A stretch of DNA of 56,222 nucleotides, from NCBI GenBank assembly GCA_001665255.1, contig LZSH01000452.1, forward strand, positions 1-56,222, read 5' to 3'. Origin of the DNA: Mycobacteriaceae bacterium 1482268.1 (GTDB lineage: Bacteria; Actinomycetota; Actinomycetes; Mycobacteriales; Mycobacteriaceae). Positions 9,340-18,452 of the stretch are shown here, piece after piece; position 1 is the stretch's first letter, and the number at the start of each line of letters is the position of its first letter. Position numbers and translations under genes: made by a program. Under the pieces are notes generated by a model that saw only the letters and a program-made list of their open reading frames with translations, did no database searches and was not told where the DNA came from.

Positions 9340-10920
9340 CTACAGCTGCCCGGTGTCGATGGCTTTTTTGACTTCCTGCGCGTGGGCCACTTGCTGCGCC
9401 GTATAACCAATGAGTAGCGCCACTCCGCCCACCAGGACGCTCACACCGGCCAGCCACCGCAAGCCGTAGGTGAATCCGCTATCCAGCGCATGCAATTGGG
9501 CTGTTGTCATGGACGACAGCGGCCCGAGCGTGCCGCCCAGGGACAGCGTATGCAGCGTGATGACGGCCTGGATTCCAGCCATCACTACCGGGCCTCCGAG
9601 GCTATACAACATGAGTGTGATCGCCGATGTCGGACCGATCTGGTCAGGTCCCACGCCCGCGATGGCCGACAACCCCAGCGGGACCGTGACCACGCCGATA
9701 CCGATACCGGCCACGACAAGTGGGCTCACCAGGTTGGGGAAGTACGGGACACCGCTATTGAGTGTCGAGCTGTACAGGATGGCACCCAGCGTCAAGGCCC
9801 CGCCGGAAATCACCAGTAACCGCGGCGGGAACCGCGTCACCAACTGCGACGCCACGCTCACGCCCAAGCCCACCGCGAGGGCGAATGGGATGAAGGCCAC
9901 GCCCGCACGTAGGGCGCTGTATCCCATGATGTTCTGCACGTAAAGGGCGACGAGCACGGTCAGGGTGAACAACACGCCACCGGCCAGAAATATGGTGGCG
10001 AATGTGGCCAGTCGGTTGCGTTCGAAGAAGAGGGCGAACGGCACGATCGGGTTTTCGGCCGTGCGCTCCACTATGAGGAACGCCACGAGAGAGCCCAGCG
10101 CCACCGCTACGGCACCAATCGTTATCGGCGAGAGCCAGCCCCTTTCCGGCACTATCGAGAAAGCGACGACCGCGGCTGCACAAGTCAATGTGGCCAGACC
10201 AGCCCCAGTGGCGTCGAGCTTCATCCGCTCTTGCTGGGTTTCGCGCAGCGCGGTGCGGGCGAGGTAAACCACAACGACCCCGATCGGCACGTTTATCAGG
10301 AAAACCAGCCGCCACGCGACTTCGGAGAGGGCTCCACCCACCACCAGGCTCAGCACCGAGCTGATACTGATCATCCCGCCTAAGACCGCCAGCGCAGCAT
10401 TGCGCGCAGGCCCCTTCGGAAACGTGGTCGCCACGAGCGCCACACTGGTCGGTGCGATGATCGCGGCAGCCGATCCCTGCAGCAGGCGGGCGACGACCAG
10501 CGTGCCGCCATCCTGGGCGAGCCCGCACGCCGCCGAGGCGAGGGTGAACAGCGCGACCCCGATGATGAAGATGCGCTTGCGTCCAAAGGTGTCCCCCAGT
10601 CGACCGCCCACCAGTATCAGGCCGCCGAAAGTCAGCACATAAGCGGTAATAACCCAGCTCCGCCCCGCGTCAGACAGGTCTAGATCTTTCTGAATCGTGG
10701 GCAGCGCCACCGCCGCAATTGTCCCGTCCATCGTGGACATCAGCTGCGTGCCGGCGATCGGGACAATTGCAGCGATGAACCGGCGCGACGGCAGCCGGCG
10801 CGGCATGTACCTGCGCCTACGGCTTACCGTGGTCGGTTTGACGGGCATGGGTTGCTCATTTCCGCGCGTAGTGTCGTCCTGAGATCGCGCCAGCCCTGCT
10901 TTATTGTCGTAAGCCGCCAC
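9340..10920 (-). CDS. MFS drug/lipid exporter, 14-TM DHA2 type
   Basis: 526 residues from a GTG at 10920; an ATG at 10848 (Met25) would also give a complete transporter and is equally likely, since neither start has a strong ribosome site. About 14 membrane helices are visible. The DHA2 motifs are present: motif A in GGRLGDTFGRKR after helix 2, the conserved Asp in helix 1 (STMDGTIAAVALP), and an Arg-rich RLLQGSAAA segment (motif B). DHA2 pumps exchange protons for amphipathic compounds. Its place among tailoring genes suggests export or self-protection for the cluster product or an intermediate, but it could be an unrelated efflux pump. Confidence 0.88.
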   Translation of the reverse strand: MAAYDNKAGLARSQDDTTRGNEQPMPVKPTTVSRRRRYMPRRLPSRRFIAAIVPIAGTQLMSTMDGTIAAVALPTIQKDLDLSDAGRSWVITAYVLTFGGLILVGGRLGDTFGRKRIFIIGVALFTLASAACGLAQDGGTLVVARLLQGSAAAIIAPTSVALVATTFPKGPARNAALAVLGGMISISSVLSLVVGGALSEVAWRLVFLINVPIGVVVVYLARTALRETQQERMKLDATGAGLATLTCAAAVVAFSIVPERGWLSPITIGAVAVALGSLVAFLIVERTAENPIVPFALFFERNRLATFATIFLAGGVLFTLTVLVALYVQNIMGYSALRAGVAFIPFALAVGLGVSVASQLVTRFPPRLLVISGGALTLGAILYSSTLNSGVPYFPNLVSPLVVAGIGIGVVTVPLGLSAIAGVGPDQIGPTSAITLMLYSLGGPVVMAGIQAVITLHTLSLGGTLGPLSSMTTAQLHALDSGFTYGLRWLAGVSVLVGGVALLIGYTAQQVAHAQEVKKAIDTGQL

Positions 10921-11177
10921 AACCGGCTACGCTACAGCAGCCCCTAATAGTAGTTGCCGCAAACCGGGCAATGGGCATTCTTGGTTATCCGAAAGCCGAG
11001 ACATAAACGCCCCATTGACCATTCGCGGTAAAGCGTTCGAATGCAGGCTGAGCGGGCTAATTCGTTTGTCTCGGTAGCGATGCTTAAGCAGCCGCATTGA
11101 GTATCTGCCCAGGTGACTTCTGCGTAGCGCAGGCCCTCCGTCGGCGCCTTTCGCTGATCCCCATGAGAAGGATCGAG

Positions 11178-12113
11178 CTATGCCAGGCGCAGTTCCTTGC
11201 GGCTGAGGAGGACATCAGCGACCCTGCGCCGATAGAGCTCGTCATATGTCACTTCGGTGATCGCCGGTACCTTGCGCTCGAATATCCAGTGGTAGTCGTT
11301 GTGCAAGTCGTATACGTAGAAGCCCTGCTCTTGGAAGGGCGCCAACGTCGCGTCAATCGGCGCCCTCACTTCGAGGGCCACCACCAGTCCGGGATGGGTG
11401 AAGTCGTTGGCGAGTTGTGGCGCGATCGCCGCTTCAGCGCCCTCGATGTCCACTTTGATGAACGAGATCCGCGGAGCGTCGACGCCCACAATAGAGGTAA
11501 GAGTGTCAGCCGTAACCGTCACCGGAGTCCACGTTCCTAGGATCCCGCGGGTGCGCTTCCCTTGCGGGGGCGGCGTAAGCCGGGACATCCCGTCAAAGTG
11601 GGGATGCAGGTAAAAGGTGACCTCGCCCTTCTGCGGGGCACAGGCCGCCTCGACGACGTCGACAATGCCGGCCGCCTTGTTCAGCTCGAGGTTGGCGCGT
11701 AACCGGCGCGCGGTGTCGGGTGCAGCCTCGATAGCGATGACTTTGCCCGACGGCGCAACGCGTTTGGCGAATAGAAGTGAGAAATAGCCAATGTTGGCAC
11801 CGACGTCAAGGCAGTAGTCGCCTTCCTGCACATGCCGCAGAATGAATTCCGACAACACGGGTTCGAAGGCGCCGCGAAAGCGCAACCAGGACGTGATGAT
11901 TGAACCGTTTCGGCCGGCTACAAATCTGGTCCCGTACTCGGATTCCACCGGCCTCTCGTCGTTATCCACACCGAGCGCCTTGAGGAGCCCCCCACTTGGG
12001 GTCACGAAAGCTACCTTGGCTAATAGGGGAATACGGTCATTCGCAACGCATGCGCGCATCGCCCCAATCAGCGCTTGACGCGCCTGTTTCTTCGCGGATT
12101 CGAGACCGGGCAT
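11178..12113 (-). CDS. FkbM-family SAM-dependent methyltransferase
   Basis: 311 residues if begun at the ATG at 12113; the frame runs to a GTG at 12209 (343 residues), but the added 32 residues do not look conserved and neither start has a good ribosome site. The SAM-binding motif I is DVGANIGYFSLLF, followed by an acidic ribose contact (IAIEAAP) and the FkbM post-motif KVDIEGAE. FkbM enzymes O-methylate sugars and other hydroxyls of natural products. GPL-type sugars are heavily O-methylated, and fatty-acid O-methylation also occurs, so either could be the target. It lies downstream of the epimerase gene on the same strand with under 200 bases between, so they may be one unit. Confidence 0.85.
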   Translation of the reverse strand: MPGLESAKKQARQALIGAMRACVANDRIPLLAKVAFVTPSGGLLKALGVDNDERPVESEYGTRFVAGRNGSIITSWLRFRGAFEPVLSEFILRHVQEGDYCLDVGANIGYFSLLFAKRVAPSGKVIAIEAAPDTARRLRANLELNKAAGIVDVVEAACAPQKGEVTFYLHPHFDGMSRLTPPPQGKRTRGILGTWTPVTVTADTLTSIVGVDAPRISFIKVDIEGAEAAIAPQLANDFTHPGLVVALEVRAPIDATLAPFQEQGFYVYDLHNDYHWIFERKVPAITEVTYDELYRRRVADVLLSRKELRLA

Positions 12114-12306
12114 AACTGCTTTCAGGAGGGTTATCAGAGGCAGCCCGAGGTGAGCGAAGCAAACGTTATCAGGCCCAGCAAGCGTTTCATCGGTGATTCG
12201 GCATTGCACTCAGCCATCGGGAGGCTAGCCGATCTCTTCGTCCACATGCCGCGCAACGCCGGCAATCGCCTGCTATGACGGCACAATCGGGCTACGTGCG
12301 GGAGCG

Positions 12307-13383
12307 TTATTCGGTAGTCAGCTCGGGCTGTTCGGCGATCCATTCGAGCAGTGCACGCACACCGTCCTCGAGTTCCCACTTCGGGGCCCATTGGAGCGAT
12401 TCCTTCGCCGGCTCGATAGTGCAACTCGCCGCGCGTACGTCACCGTCGCGAAATTTCGCTACGACGGTCGGTTGGACGGTGTCGCAGACGGCGGCGATCT
12501 TGATGGCCAATTCATGGATGGTGGTCGCAGTGCCTGAACCGATGTCGAGGCAGCGTTGGTCAGTCGCGGGGCGTTGCACAGTAGCGAAGAGCGCGTCAAC
12601 CACATCGTCGATAAAGACGAAGTCGCGGACTATGCGACCGTCTTCATAGACCTCCAGCGAGCGTTTCTCGCGAGCCAATCGCGCGAAGAGAGTGACTATC
12701 CCCGTATACGAATTCGTCAGTGACTGGCCGGGCCCGTAGACGTTCTGCAAACGCAAGACACTCAGCTTGGTGTCGTGCGCGGCCGCCCAGGCCGCCAGCA
12801 GATGCTCCTGCGCGAGCTTGGTGGCTGCGTAAACGTTGGTGGGCCGAGGCTCGGTGCGGCCCGCGCAGCTCGGAAGGGGCACGGCTGGCTCGCCTGTCGG
12901 CCCCACGGGATCCCATGCGCCTGCCAGGAGCTGAGCATGGCTGCGAGGTCGCGGATAGAAGATCTGTGTGCCGCTTTGCCACGCGCCCTCGCCATAAACG
13001 GCCCGTGACGACGCGAGGACGAGTTGCTCGGGCACGAGTTTCGATCGGCTGAGCGCGTCAAGAAGTTGAGTGGTGCCAACCACGTTGACCGAGCCATGGC
13101 GCGTCGCTTCGGAAAGCGACTGGGCCGTTCCCGTCTCGGCCGCCAAATGGACGATCTGGGACGGACGAAACAGCCGAAGCACAGCATCCCAGTCAGGGGC
13201 ATGGGTGACGTCGCCGGTGAGAAAGCGCACGGATGGCGGCAGGTCGATCGCTTGATGTCTGCCGTGCACCTGGGGATGCAGGACGTCCATGACAGCGACG
13301 TCATAACCCGCCTTGACGAGACGATGGGCGAGGGCGGACCCAATGAATCCTGCGCCTCCAGTGATAAGCACGGACGTTGACAA
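12307..13383 (-). CDS. NAD-dependent nucleotide-sugar epimerase/dehydratase (extended SDR)
   Basis: 358 residues from a TTG at 13383, with AGAGG nine bases upstream; a GTG four codons in is the alternative. Rossmann motif GGAGFIGS is at residues 9-16. The catalytic Tyr/Lys is YAATK, with SSRAVYGEG supplying the Ser/Thr position. A substrate-side motif, VYGPGQS, follows. Extended SDRs of this type convert dTDP-, GDP- or UDP-hexoses by 4-epimerisation, 4-reduction or 4,6-dehydration. In GPL loci an epimerase/reductase is needed for 6-deoxy-talose or related sugars, and this is the likely role here. The exact reaction cannot be read from the sequence. An insert of Pro/Arg-rich residues near 150-185 is longer than usual. 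Confidence 0.86.
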   Translation of the reverse strand: MSTSVLITGGAGFIGSALAHRLVKAGYDVAVMDVLHPQVHGRHQAIDLPPSVRFLTGDVTHAPDWDAVLRLFRPSQIVHLAAETGTAQSLSEATRHGSVNVVGTTQLLDALSRSKLVPEQLVLASSRAVYGEGAWQSGTQIFYPRPRSHAQLLAGAWDPVGPTGEPAVPLPSCAGRTEPRPTNVYAATKLAQEHLLAAWAAAHDTKLSVLRLQNVYGPGQSLTNSYTGIVTLFARLAREKRSLEVYEDGRIVRDFVFIDDVVDALFATVQRPATDQRCLDIGSGTATTIHELAIKIAAVCDTVQPTVVAKFRDGDVRAASCTIEPAKESLQWAPKWELEDGVRALLEWIAEQPELTTE

Positions 13384-13703
13384 GAGTCGAGGCCTCTGGT
13401 TCGTTTGCGCGGGAAAATCGGGTGCCCAGCACGCTTTGCCAAGCTGCGGCGCAGTCGATCATATCCAGACCGAGTTGGGCGCCGGCGGGGTCTGCGCGCG
13501 CACGGTGCGCTCGGAGTAATGCCGGGAATACCATCGGCCGCTGTTTTGGCGATCTTGTATTTATCGATCGCCTGCCCAGAAATACTCAATTTCAGGCTGC
13601 CAACGAGGTTTAGAAATTACACTTCCGGAAGTTTAGACCGGTACACGGGATGCCGCTTCGATCACGCAGAACGCGCACCGGGAGTGGAAGGCAGCATGGC
13701 GTG
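13384..13703. promoter_or_regulatory. AT-rich divergent intergenic region
   Basis: 320 bases between the divergent epimerase and second glycosyltransferase genes. No gene is supported. The stretch near 13545-13640 is clearly AT-richer than the coding DNA on both sides and is the probable site of the two promoters; no specific box was identified with confidence. Confidence 0.35.
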
Positions 13704-14972
13704 ATGAAATTTGTGCTGGCGGGCTATGGGACGCGTGGCGATGTGGAGCCCCTCGCCGCAGTCGGGCGTGAGCTGCAGCGTCGTGGGCATGACGTCAGCA
13801 TGGCCGTGCCACCAGATTTGATCGCCTTCGGCGAGGCGGCCGGACTTCCGGCAGTCGCCTACGGCCTGGATACGCACGTCATGCTGGAAGCGCACCGCAA
13901 TTTCTGGCGGGACCTGTTCGGAAATTTCTGGCGGACCCGGGATCTGATCAGAGTATGGCGCGAAGCCTGGGAGCCGGGCAATCGGTGCTGGGGCAAAATG
14001 AGCGACACGCTGACGTCGCTGGCAGAAGGGGCCGACGTACTGTTCACCGGCCTGGCATATCAGGCGGTTGCGGCCAATGTCGCGGAATATCACGACATTC
14101 CGTTGGCCACACTGGATCACGCGCCGATGCGCGCCAATGGCCGACTGCTGACCTTCCTGCCTCCGCGGCTGGGCCGTATCACGATGACCGCGGTGGAATG
14201 GTCGGTCTGTCGTCTCTGGAGGCAGGTCGAGGACGCACAACGCAGCGCACTCGGTTTGCCGAAGGTCACGCGCCCTGCACCACGGCGAATTACCGACCAC
14301 GGATCGTTGGAAATTCAGGCCTATGACGAGGTGTGCTTTCCCGGATTGTCGGCCGAATGGGCGACTTTCAAGGACCAACGGCCTTTTGTCGGCGCGCTGA
14401 CGATGGAGTTGCCGACAGACGTCGACGAGGAAGTCGCCTCGTGGATCGCCGCGGGAACACCCCCGATTTACTTCGGATTCGGCAGTATGCCGGTGGAATC
14501 TCCTGCTGACACGCTTGCCATGATCAGCGATGCTTGTGCCCAGTTAGGCGAGCGCGGTTTGGTTTGCTGTGGTTGGACGGATTTCAAAGACGTCCCTCAT
14601 TTGGACCACATCATGATGGTGGGTGCGGTAAACCACGCAGCCATTTTTCCGCTCTGCCGCGCGGTCGTGCACCACGGTGGCGCGGGCACCACGGCCGCGG
14701 GCCTGCGGGCGGGGGTTCCCACGTTGATCCTTTCGATGTTGGGTGATCAGCCGTTCTGGGGGGCTGCGGTCAAACGCCTGCAGGTGGGCACTGCCCGTCG
14801 ATTTTCAGCCACCACTGCCGAGACGCTGGCCGCAGATCTGCGCGCCATCCTCGCGCCGCAATGCGTTGACCGGGCCCGCGAGCTCGCCACGCGGATGACC
14901 AAAGCACCTGAAAGTGCCGTCACCGCAGCCAATCTCCTGGAGGATTACGCCCGCTTACGGTGTGTCGGGTAG
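13704..14972 (+). CDS. GT1 glycosyltransferase, GPL type (copy 2)
   Basis: 422 residues. The start is set at ATG 13704 by alignment with the other two copies; a GTG immediately before it (13701) is equally usable, and GGAAGG lies about 11 bases upstream of that GTG. It has the same layout as copy 1: Asp13 in TRGD and HHGGAGTT at residues 323-330, with no insertions in the donor domain. The acceptor-domain segment at residues 50-120 differs from copies 1 and 3, which is where acceptor choice is usually set, so a different acceptor is expected. It is convergent with the GMC oxidoreductase gene, only 9 bases away. Confidence 0.9.
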   Translation: MKFVLAGYGTRGDVEPLAAVGRELQRRGHDVSMAVPPDLIAFGEAAGLPAVAYGLDTHVMLEAHRNFWRDLFGNFWRTRDLIRVWREAWEPGNRCWGKMSDTLTSLAEGADVLFTGLAYQAVAANVAEYHDIPLATLDHAPMRANGRLLTFLPPRLGRITMTAVEWSVCRLWRQVEDAQRSALGLPKVTRPAPRRITDHGSLEIQAYDEVCFPGLSAEWATFKDQRPFVGALTMELPTDVDEEVASWIAAGTPPIYFGFGSMPVESPADTLAMISDACAQLGERGLVCCGWTDFKDVPHLDHIMMVGAVNHAAIFPLCRAVVHHGGAGTTAAGLRAGVPTLILSMLGDQPFWGAAVKRLQVGTARRFSATTAETLAADLRAILAPQCVDRARELATRMTKAPESAVTAANLLEDYARLRCVG

Positions 14973-14981
14973 CCACATATG

Positions 14982-16652
14982 TCAGGCGGCGAAATGCGCC
15001 TGGTTCACATGCGCGGCCACCCGTAAGGCGTTGGCCGCGATAGTCAAACTGGGGTTCATGCCGGTGCTCGTCGGAAAGAACGAAGCGTCCACCACATAGA
15101 GGTTTTCCACTTCGTGCGCGCGGTTCTGGGGGTCCAGCACACTGGTTGCTGGGTCTGTACCGAAGCGGCACGTGCCGCAGACATGGGCCAGCACAGCGTT
15201 GCTCTTCGCACCGCGCAGCGTAACCGTCCGAAACGGCTCGAACAGTTCTTTCAACAACCGCAAGAATTCTTGGCGCCGCGCTACCTCGCTGGCATGAAAA
15301 CGATACTCAAGCCGCAGTCGCTGGCGGCCGTCGGAGCTCGACGCGCTGGCTGGCAGCACGCGGTTGTCCAGGTACGGCAAGTCTTCCAACATCGCCGCCA
15401 ACAGCAGTCCGCCGCTGAGGAATCGCTCGTATATCGGGCGCACCGCCGGGCTGATCAGACCCAGCGCCTTGTGTTGCCAGCCGGGGTGGTTTGTGAACGA
15501 CTCGAACTGCGGCATCACGCCTCCGGATTGCACGGTGCCGTACTTCTGCCCTTCCCAGAAATAGAAGTCGTTCAACCCGATTTCCTTGTTTTCAGCCGTG
15601 ATCCTCGAGTCGCGTTGCGGCCAGACCTGGATGAAGTCGACGAGATGGCGCATCAGGTTGCGTCCCACCAAGTCTGAGCCGTTGGCCAAGCCATTCGGCC
15701 AATCGCCGGATCGGGAGTTCAGCAGCAGCACCGGGCTGATCAGGGCGCCGGCGGCCAGCGCCACCACCTTGGCCTTCAGCGTCAACGTGCCAGAGCGATG
15801 CTCGCAGATCACCTGTCGCACGTGTGTGCGGTCCGCGTCCAGTCGCACCACCTGACATTCGGTCAGCAGCCGCGCGCCGTGGTCGGTCAATGCCGGCAGC
15901 AGGCAATTGCGGGCGGCGTCGTTCTTGCACGAGCGGTCGCAGAGATAGGCCTGGCAGGTGGGACAGCCGTCGGTGTAGTCACAGGCCATCGGGAGGCGGT
16001 AGGGATGAAAACCTTGGCCCGTCAGATAGTCGACCAGCGCTTGGTTGTCGGCCGAGAACGGCGGCGCGGCGGGCAGTCCGACGCCAGTCACTTCTGGGCG
16101 CAAGGGATCACGCTGGCCGCGAACGCCCAGCAGGTTCTCGGCCGCGGTGTACCAGGGGTCCATCTGGTCATAGGTGATCGGCCAGGCCTCTGGCACGGTG
16201 GAATCACCGGGTTCCGAAAAGTCTTGCCGCGGAGTGAAATCCCGAGCGAAGAACCGCTCGCAAACCATCCCGTACAGCGCCGTCGACCCCCCGGTACCAC
16301 TGCCGATCGCCGGCAGATACCGGCGCGGTGAGCGCCCGGTGACGTCTTCGATCTCGTCGGTGGAGCGTCCGGCCCGGGCAAGAGCGTCGTAGTAGGCCTC
16401 GAGAGAACGGCTCGACAGCGGCTCGGCCACTTCCGGCGTAGAAGCGCGGATTGTGCCCGGCGCGCCGGGCAGCGTCGACCGACCCTTCTCGACGAACAGC
16501 ACTTTGCGACCTGACTTTGCCAGCGAGTAGCCCAAAGTCCCGCCGCCCATGCCGGTGCCGACGACGATCACATCCCAGGTAACCCGCTCTGCCTCACGGG
16601 GATTCAGCTGGCCGTCAACCAAGATCGATTTCCTCCGCACTGATTGGGCCAC
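14982..16652 (-). CDS. GMC-family FAD-dependent oxidoreductase
   Basis: 556 residues from a GTG at 16652, with GAGGAAG directly upstream. The FAD-binding N-terminus VVGTGMGGGTLGYSLAK and the acidic VEKG follow a 25-residue lead. The C-terminal GMC domain has AHVCGTCRFG and GMNPSLTIAANALR, which contain the usual catalytic His/Asn positions. A central cysteine cluster, CDYTDGCPTCQAYLCDRSC (about residues 225-243), resembles the Cys-rich patch of the cholesterol-oxidase/gluconate-dehydrogenase branch. GMC enzymes oxidise alcohols, including sugar hydroxyls and sterols. Here oxidation of a sugar carbon or a side-chain alcohol of the lipopeptide is possible, but the substrate is unknown. No signal peptide or Tat motif is evident, so it is probably cytoplasmic. 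Confidence 0.88.
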   Translation of the reverse strand: MAQSVRRKSILVDGQLNPREAERVTWDVIVVGTGMGGGTLGYSLAKSGRKVLFVEKGRSTLPGAPGTIRASTPEVAEPLSSRSLEAYYDALARAGRSTDEIEDVTGRSPRRYLPAIGSGTGGSTALYGMVCERFFARDFTPRQDFSEPGDSTVPEAWPITYDQMDPWYTAAENLLGVRGQRDPLRPEVTGVGLPAAPPFSADNQALVDYLTGQGFHPYRLPMACDYTDGCPTCQAYLCDRSCKNDAARNCLLPALTDHGARLLTECQVVRLDADRTHVRQVICEHRSGTLTLKAKVVALAAGALISPVLLLNSRSGDWPNGLANGSDLVGRNLMRHLVDFIQVWPQRDSRITAENKEIGLNDFYFWEGQKYGTVQSGGVMPQFESFTNHPGWQHKALGLISPAVRPIYERFLSGGLLLAAMLEDLPYLDNRVLPASASSSDGRQRLRLEYRFHASEVARRQEFLRLLKELFEPFRTVTLRGAKSNAVLAHVCGTCRFGTDPATSVLDPQNRAHEVENLYVVDASFFPTSTGMNPSLTIAANALRVAAHVNQAHFAA

Positions 16653-16822
16653 AGCTTCCTCGGCTTGAGCGGCTCAGACCATACCATCCGCCCCGCGTCC
16701 GGATTCGCAATTTCAGGACGTTGCTGTGTCATTCGGGACAATCGCTTGAAGATGTGGTCACGCGGCATAATCGATACACCGATAGTGACAAGCCAGCTGA
16801 ACACCTCGTTGAGTCGGCGGCC

Positions 16823-17425
16823 TTATTCAGCCGAGGCCGCATTCTGTGAAAAGACCATCAAATGCTGACTTTTCCAGCTCTCCGACCGCACGCATACATA
16901 ACCTCGTTCGCGAAAGAGTGATCGAAGTTCCTCTTCGCTGTAGCTGTTCATCCATCCCGCGATGATTCGCTTCACCCGGTCGAGCATCGCGCGGAACAAA
17001 TTCGGGTTGGTCTCTGCGTAAGAATAGGACAATAGGCAGACGGGAACAGATCCTGCTAACCAATCGAGCACGGCGGGAACATCGCGCAGATACTCGAGCA
17101 CACCGATAAACACGGCAACGTCATAGACGTCAACGCCGAGATCCGGCAGAGGTCTCTCGTTGAGATCACAAACAATCGTTCCCGGCCCTCGCTCGACAAG
17201 GTCGGACGCCACGTAAGTACAGGATGGGTCGAGGTAACGCTCGAGGACTCGGTTGCCTGCGCCGAACTCAATGACACGACTGTGCATCGGTATGAGTTCA
17301 GCAGCTTTCTTGGTCCGTGGCTCCCACCCCGGGTGAAGGCTTCGAGGGTCGGCCCAGTGCTTGCGGTCGGTCCTCTTGAGAAGCGCCGGGAGACTGGGCG
17401 CGCGTTTCACCCTCACTATGGGCAT
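16823..17425 (-). CDS. Small class I SAM-dependent methyltransferase
   Basis: About 200 residues if started at the ATG at 17425; the frame extends to a GTG at 17458, and neither start has a clear ribosome site. The Rossmann SAM motif VIEFGAGNRVLERYL lies near residue 50, followed by SDL as the acidic ribose contact and a motif IV-like region VYDVAVFIGVLEYL. The C-terminus (FRERGYVCVRSESW) has the typical final strand. It is small for the family and lacks an obvious extra substrate lid. It may methylate a sugar hydroxyl, or a free carboxylate as a methyl ester. The latter is attractive because the NRPS has no release domain, but this is speculative. It is divergent from the PhyH-like gene. Confidence 0.75.
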   Translation of the reverse strand: MPIVRVKRAPSLPALLKRTDRKHWADPRSLHPGWEPRTKKAAELIPMHSRVIEFGAGNRVLERYLDPSCTYVASDLVERGPGTIVCDLNERPLPDLGVDVYDVAVFIGVLEYLRDVPAVLDWLAGSVPVCLLSYSYAETNPNLFRAMLDRVKRIIAGWMNSYSEEELRSLFRERGYVCVRSESWKSQHLMVFSQNAASAE

Positions 17426-17599
17426 GGCAGTAGTTTCGCATAACGCGTTTTGCACCACACCGAAGTGGGGGCGACCCCTGAAGATTGCTCAGTGCTGCTG
17501 CGTTCGCGCTTATCATTCGACCGTCGGCGCGAGCAAGCACCGTGTACCGTCTCAAGCGGCGAAGGTGATGCTCACGGCCACGCTGTTGCTGGATATTGG

Positions 17600-18448
17600 A
17601 TGGGACGGATGCAGAGTCGCACGCTCCAAGAAGTGCTTGCCCAAGAGGGAATCGCCGATCTTACCGGCCTATGGTCAGCCGAACAGATCTATGAATGGAA
17701 TCGGCGAATGGACCCGCTGTTTGCAGCGGCCAGTGATCAGCCGCGCTCGTATGTGAATGCAGACCAACTCGTTGAAATGGGTGTTTTCCAGGAAGCCTTA
17801 AGCGAGCCCGTGCGCCGCCTGATCGCCAGCATTCAACCGTCCGCATTGTTGTACCATTGCCATTGCTACGAAATTGCTGCAGCGCAAAAGAAGCCGCATA
17901 TCCAACAAAATAGACTTCAGGGCTGGCACAAAGACTGGGAAACAATAAAATACTTCACGAAGGATTTCCCCACATTCGTCAGCATATTCGTCCTGATGAC
18001 CCCGGTCGGCGATGTCGACGGTGCGTTCGAGTTCGCGCCGAGGTCGGATGCGGGTCTGCGCGCCGGGGGCGAGGTCGTGCGCTTGATTGGGCCTGCTGGC
18101 ACCACCGCGATCTGGAATCGTTCGTATTACCACCGGGCTTCGCCAAACCAGGGGCCGCGCCGCCGGCGAATCTTGAAATTCTCTTTCCAGCCGGCTGGAT
18201 TGCCGAACAACCGGATTCGATTGGACGAATTCAAGTCTGCGTATTCGAAACTGGACGATCCACGTCTTCGGGCTTTCGTGGATGCGCGACGCGTCGGAAC
18301 GACTGAACCCCTCGCGGAAGCGGGCGAGCCAGTCGAGGCCAGGCTTTTCCTCTCAGGGGATACCAATCAGCTAACAGGGCTGTCGACCGCCTTCGAACGC
18401 CTCTATGCCTCTGGTTGTAAGCTGCTCAGCTCCGTGCTGGCGTCGTAA
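17600..18448 (+). CDS. PhyH-like Fe(II)/2-oxoglutarate dioxygenase
   Basis: 282 residues from ATG 17600 (ATG 17609 is nearly equivalent); the open frame runs further upstream to 17450, but that part is unlike protein and would overlap the divergent methyltransferase. The metal-binding facial triad is visible as GWHKDW (His110, Asp112) and YYHRASPN (His178), with an Arg run at 187-190 for 2-oxoglutarate binding. This is the layout of phytanoyl-CoA hydroxylase-type enzymes, which hydroxylate amino acids, acyl chains or peptide side chains. A hydroxylated residue or fatty acid would give an attachment point for the glycosyltransferases. The next gene starts four bases after the stop, so the two are probably co-transcribed. 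GC content is lower than in the NRPS genes. Confidence 0.78.
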   Translation: MGRMQSRTLQEVLAQEGIADLTGLWSAEQIYEWNRRMDPLFAAASDQPRSYVNADQLVEMGVFQEALSEPVRRLIASIQPSALLYHCHCYEIAAAQKKPHIQQNRLQGWHKDWETIKYFTKDFPTFVSIFVLMTPVGDVDGAFEFAPRSDAGLRAGGEVVRLIGPAGTTAIWNRSYYHRASPNQGPRRRRILKFSFQPAGLPNNRIRLDEFKSAYSKLDDPRLRAFVDARRVGTTEPLAEAGEPVEARLFLSGDTNQLTGLSTAFERLYASGCKLLSSVLAS

Positions 18449-18452
18449 CCTC

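Noticed and set aside
17450..17599. 50-residue N-terminal extension of the dioxygenase
   Set aside because: It has low coding character, overlaps the start of the divergent methyltransferase, and has no counterpart in PhyH-like proteins of about 280 residues.
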